Shown piece by piece: positions 14,723 to 17,112 of a DNA stretch of 17,112 bases (the first letter of the stretch is position 1; the number at the start of each line of letters is the position of its first letter). Source of the DNA: an uncultured Zetaproteobacteria bacterium (lineage in GTDB: Bacteria; Pseudomonadota; Zetaproteobacteria; Mariprofundales; Mariprofundaceae); assembly GCA_947311795.1 (NCBI GenBank), contig CAMZLX010000185.1, forward strand, positions 1 through 17,112, read 5' to 3'. The notes below the pieces were generated by a model. It was not told the DNA's origin. It was given only the letters and a program-made list of their open reading frames with translations, and searched no databases. The translations under genes and the position numbers were made by a program.

Positions 14723-15985
14723 ATGTTTGAAGAATTATGGGGAACATTAATTCAAGAAATCAAAACCAACGATTTTTTTGCAGGGACTTTTGTAACAGCA
14801 TCAGCAGTATTACTCTTTAATCTTTTAAAACCATTACCGTGGAAAATTATTGATTTAATATCAAAAAGACTGATCGTTAAACTTAGCATTGGAAGCTATG
14901 ACCCTGTATTTAAACTCTTTCAACAATGGATATCTGAACAGCATTTTGACCGATATCACAAATCATACAGTTTGACCTCTCTTAATTTCAAAATAAATGC
15001 AACTGACTCAAAGAAAAATAAAGCCCGGTTTTTCTATACCCCTCATCAAGGCTCATATATTTTCCGTTACAACGGTAAAATCATGATGCTTCGCGCTGAT
15101 AAAGGCGATGTTGAAGGTAACATGGGCGGCGGGCATTTCTTTAATGAAACAATCACATTAATGTATTTTGGCTTCAACACAAAACTGTTTGATGAAATTA
15201 TTACTGAACTTACACAGCTATTCCTGAAAAAAGCAGATGGTAAAATTGTGCTTTATGACAAATATAGCTACGGATGGGAGTCACCTAATCTCGTACAAAA
15301 TGTGAACTCTGAGTCCCTTGTGTTACCTCATGGAATGTTTCAAGATATTGTTACGGACTTGCATAGATTTTATGATAAAGAACACTGGTATATTTCAAAA
15401 AACATAGCTTGGCACCGTGGCTATTTATTTCAAGGGCACCCGGGCTGTGGGAAAACTAAATCTATTATGGCGCTTGCCTCTACATTCAAAAAAGATGTAT
15501 ATTTATTTGATCGCGAGTTAATGCTTTCTGGCTCAGATCAGGATGCAGACTTTAAAGCTGCCTTCAAGGATGTTCCAGAAGGTCAATTCGTGTTATTCGA
15601 AGATATTGATGTATTTTTTGATGAGCGCCTAACTCAAGATGGTTTGATTGCATTTTCCACATTTATAAATTATTTAGATGGGTTTTCTGCCAAGCATGGC
15701 GTTGTTGTATTCATGACAACCAACTATCCAGAGCGACTAGACTCAGCACTTATTCGTGCCGGGCGAATCGATAAAACTTTCACTTTCGGGCTTTGTGACA
15801 AAACACAGTTAAGCGGTATATTCTTAAAATTTATTGATAATCCATTAGATGCGGAAAACTTTGCAAATACTATTCCAGAACACACTATTTCACCTGCTCA
15901 AGTTCAAGAAATCATGCTCAACGCAGATGGTGATGCCAAAGCTGCCTTAACACAAGCTAAGCACTTCGCATCCTTAAGTAATTAA
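14723..15985 (+). CDS. BCS1-like membrane-anchored AAA ATPase
   Basis: The 420-residue protein has one N-terminal membrane segment (about 18-35, FFAGTFVTASAVLLFNLL), then a BCS1-N-like domain (about 45-220), then a AAA module. Walker A is GHPGCGKT (238-245), Walker B is FVLFEDIDVFF with E293-D294 and D296, sensor 1 is N334 in MTTNYPERLD, and R345 and R348 in RAGRID are the likely arginine finger. Mitochondrial Bcs1 moves the folded Rieske protein across the inner membrane; bacterial relatives are mostly uncharacterised, so a role in membrane translocation or remodelling is inferred. Only weak promoter and ribosome binding signals precede ATG 14723. It is more AT-rich than the efflux genes. 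A zinc-peptidase gene follows after 32 bases, suggesting a shared operon. Confidence 0.85.
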   Translation: MFEELWGTLIQEIKTNDFFAGTFVTASAVLLFNLLKPLPWKIIDLISKRLIVKLSIGSYDPVFKLFQQWISEQHFDRYHKSYSLTSLNFKINATDSKKNKARFFYTPHQGSYIFRYNGKIMMLRADKGDVEGNMGGGHFFNETITLMYFGFNTKLFDEIITELTQLFLKKADGKIVLYDKYSYGWESPNLVQNVNSESLVLPHGMFQDIVTDLHRFYDKEHWYISKNIAWHRGYLFQGHPGCGKTKSIMALASTFKKDVYLFDRELMLSGSDQDADFKAAFKDVPEGQFVLFEDIDVFFDERLTQDGLIAFSTFINYLDGFSAKHGVVVFMTTNYPERLDSALIRAGRIDKTFTFGLCDKTQLSGIFLKFIDNPLDAENFANTIPEHTISPAQVQEIMLNADGDAKAALTQAKHFASLSN

Positions 15986-16017
15986 TATTTTTATAGTTGA
16001 AGAAAAGGAGTTAAATC

Positions 16018-16917
16018 ATGCGGTGGCGAAAAAATAGGCGAAGCAGTAATATTGAAGATAGGCGCAACCAGCGTGCATCACGGGTGCCTTCGTTTAGATC
16101 TGGCGGAAGCGGTATGATGCGCCTGTTACCAATGGCCTTTCGTTTTTTAGGGGTTAAGGGAACAATAGTTGCTGCTGTTGGTCTTCTTGCTTTTAACTTT
16201 TTTTCAGGCAGTGGGCTAAACCCATCTATCGCTTTGCAAGATGGTGGAAACGCAGCATCAGTTCAACAATCGCCAAAAGAGCAACAACAAGCAGCATTTG
16301 TGTCTGTAATTTTAGCCGACACTGAAGATACTTGGAAAAAAATATTTCAGCAAAAAGGTCAAACGTATTCAGAACCCAAGTTGGTTCTATTCCGTAATGC
16401 TGTCCAGTCCGCCTGCGGCCTTACTCAATCTGCCACAGGTCCTTTTTATTGCCCTGGCGACCAAAAAGTCTATATTGACCTTGGCTTTTACGAAGACCTT
16501 AAGACTCAATTTCATGCACCCGGGGATTTTGCACAAGCATATGTTATTGCACATGAGGTTGGTCATCATGTCCAAAACATGTTCGGTATTTCAAGCAAGG
16601 TTCATCAAGCTCAAAGAAAATTAAGCAAAAAAGAAGGCAATAAACTATCTGTCAAACTGGAGTTACAAGCAGACTGTTTTGCTGGTGTCTGGGCATTTCA
16701 TGCCAATCGCTCACGTCACCTTCTTGAAAAAGGTGACCTTGAAGAAGGGCTGACTGCAGCCAATGCAATTGGCGATGATACCTTACAAAAGCAGGCGCGA
16801 GGTTATGTCACACCCGATTCATTTACTCATGGTAGTGCCGCTCAACGCGTCAAATGGTTCAAAACTGGTTTTGAAAGTGGGAATATAGACCGCTGCAATA
16901 CATTTTCTCGCACATAA
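16018..16917 (+). CDS. ypfJ: YpfJ-type neutral zinc metallopeptidase, membrane-anchored
   Basis: The 299-residue protein matches the Zn_peptidase (YpfJ/KPN_02809) family layout: a basic cytoplasmic N-terminus (MRWRKNRRSSNIEDRR), one membrane segment (about 48-62, GTIVAAVGLLAFNFF), a linker, and a periplasmic catalytic domain. H179-E180-V181-G182-H183 is the HExxH zinc motif, and E215 in LELQADCFAGVWA is the likely third ligand. The conserved CGLTQSATGPFYCPGDQKVYIDLGF region before the motif is typical. AAAAGGAG at 16003-16010 is a strong ribosome binding site. The biological substrate is unknown. Its position directly behind a membrane AAA ATPase suggests the two act on membrane or exported proteins together. 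Confidence 0.9.
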   Translation: MRWRKNRRSSNIEDRRNQRASRVPSFRSGGSGMMRLLPMAFRFLGVKGTIVAAVGLLAFNFFSGSGLNPSIALQDGGNAASVQQSPKEQQQAAFVSVILADTEDTWKKIFQQKGQTYSEPKLVLFRNAVQSACGLTQSATGPFYCPGDQKVYIDLGFYEDLKTQFHAPGDFAQAYVIAHEVGHHVQNMFGISSKVHQAQRKLSKKEGNKLSVKLELQADCFAGVWAFHANRSRHLLEKGDLEEGLTAANAIGDDTLQKQARGYVTPDSFTHGSAAQRVKWFKTGFESGNIDRCNTFSRT

Positions 16918-17112
16918 ACAAGCCATATCAACGCGACTCTTATTATGCTTAGAGTTGAGCCAAACACTTCAATACTTATGTGGGGGTGCGGGGCTCGATA
17001 GGTTTCATCTTTTCCTCGTCTAGACAAAGCAAACAGAATTAAAGAGCCCTTGTTTTTATAGCTCATACCAAAAAGAAACCAACACCCTCACCTCTTCGCC
17101 TATCTCTTGGGC
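16918..17112. other. Right-edge intergenic region, no supported gene
   Basis: I see no clear gene, terminator with T-run, or repeat. On the minus strand, bases 17112 to 17056 read as an open frame of 18 codons ending in TAA (AQEIGEEVRVLVSFWYEL). This could be the C-terminus of a convergent gene starting outside the window, but it is too short to call. Confidence 0.35.

Noticed and set aside
17056..17112. Minus-strand open frame at the right edge ending in FWYEL and TAA
   Set aside because: Only 18 codons are visible and another minus-strand frame is also open for most of this stretch, so coding is not supported.
1..17112. CRISPR arrays, tRNA or rRNA genes and insertion-sequence transposases
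   Set aside because: I saw no regularly spaced repeats, tRNA- or rRNA-like sequence, or transposase protein on either strand.

Overview
The window looks like chromosomal DNA of a Gram-negative proteobacterium of moderate to low GC. Three things support this: a GyrB of 806 residues with the long proteobacterial C-terminal insertion, a complete tripartite RND pump with a TolC-type outer-membrane channel, and a lipoprotein adaptor. I cannot name the species. A Zetaproteobacterium or a gammaproteobacterium would fit, but this is a guess from gene content. All convincing genes lie on the + strand.

Left edge (1-1500): the C-terminal part of a DsbA/thioredoxin-fold protein. Its stop codon abuts an ORF for a JmjC/cupin-like putative Fe(II) oxygenase. 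That second gene is broken, or read through, at a single in-frame TAA (769-771); the coding frame resumes in the same phase.

Accessory patch (about 1501-4080): an intergenic palindromic repeat, a ribbon-helix-helix VapB/VapC pair, a gene-free stretch with a nested 93-base inverted repeat and a second hairpin, an AbrB-fold VapB/VapC pair, and an AT-rich standalone trypsin-like protease. The first VapC ends in about 20 residues that closely match the tail of the second module's antitoxin. This looks like a recombination scar.

Housekeeping core (4111-8669): recF, gyrB and purM. gyrB and purM overlap by 8 bases. recF and gyrB keep the usual replication-origin order, but the genes before recF here are accessory, not dnaA/dnaN.

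Efflux operon (8786-14480): TolC-type channel, lipoprotein membrane-fusion adaptor and RND transporter, tightly packed and closed by a strong intrinsic terminator (14502-14532).

Right edge (14723-16917): a BCS1-like membrane-anchored AAA ATPase followed after 32 bases by a membrane-anchored YpfJ-type zinc metallopeptidase. This may be a two-gene unit for membrane protein translocation or quality control. The last 195 bases hold no gene I can support.

The most interesting items are the VapC carrying an antitoxin-like tail, the in-frame TAA in the oxygenase gene, the nested inverted repeat between the toxin-antitoxin modules, and the AAA ATPase-metallopeptidase pair.
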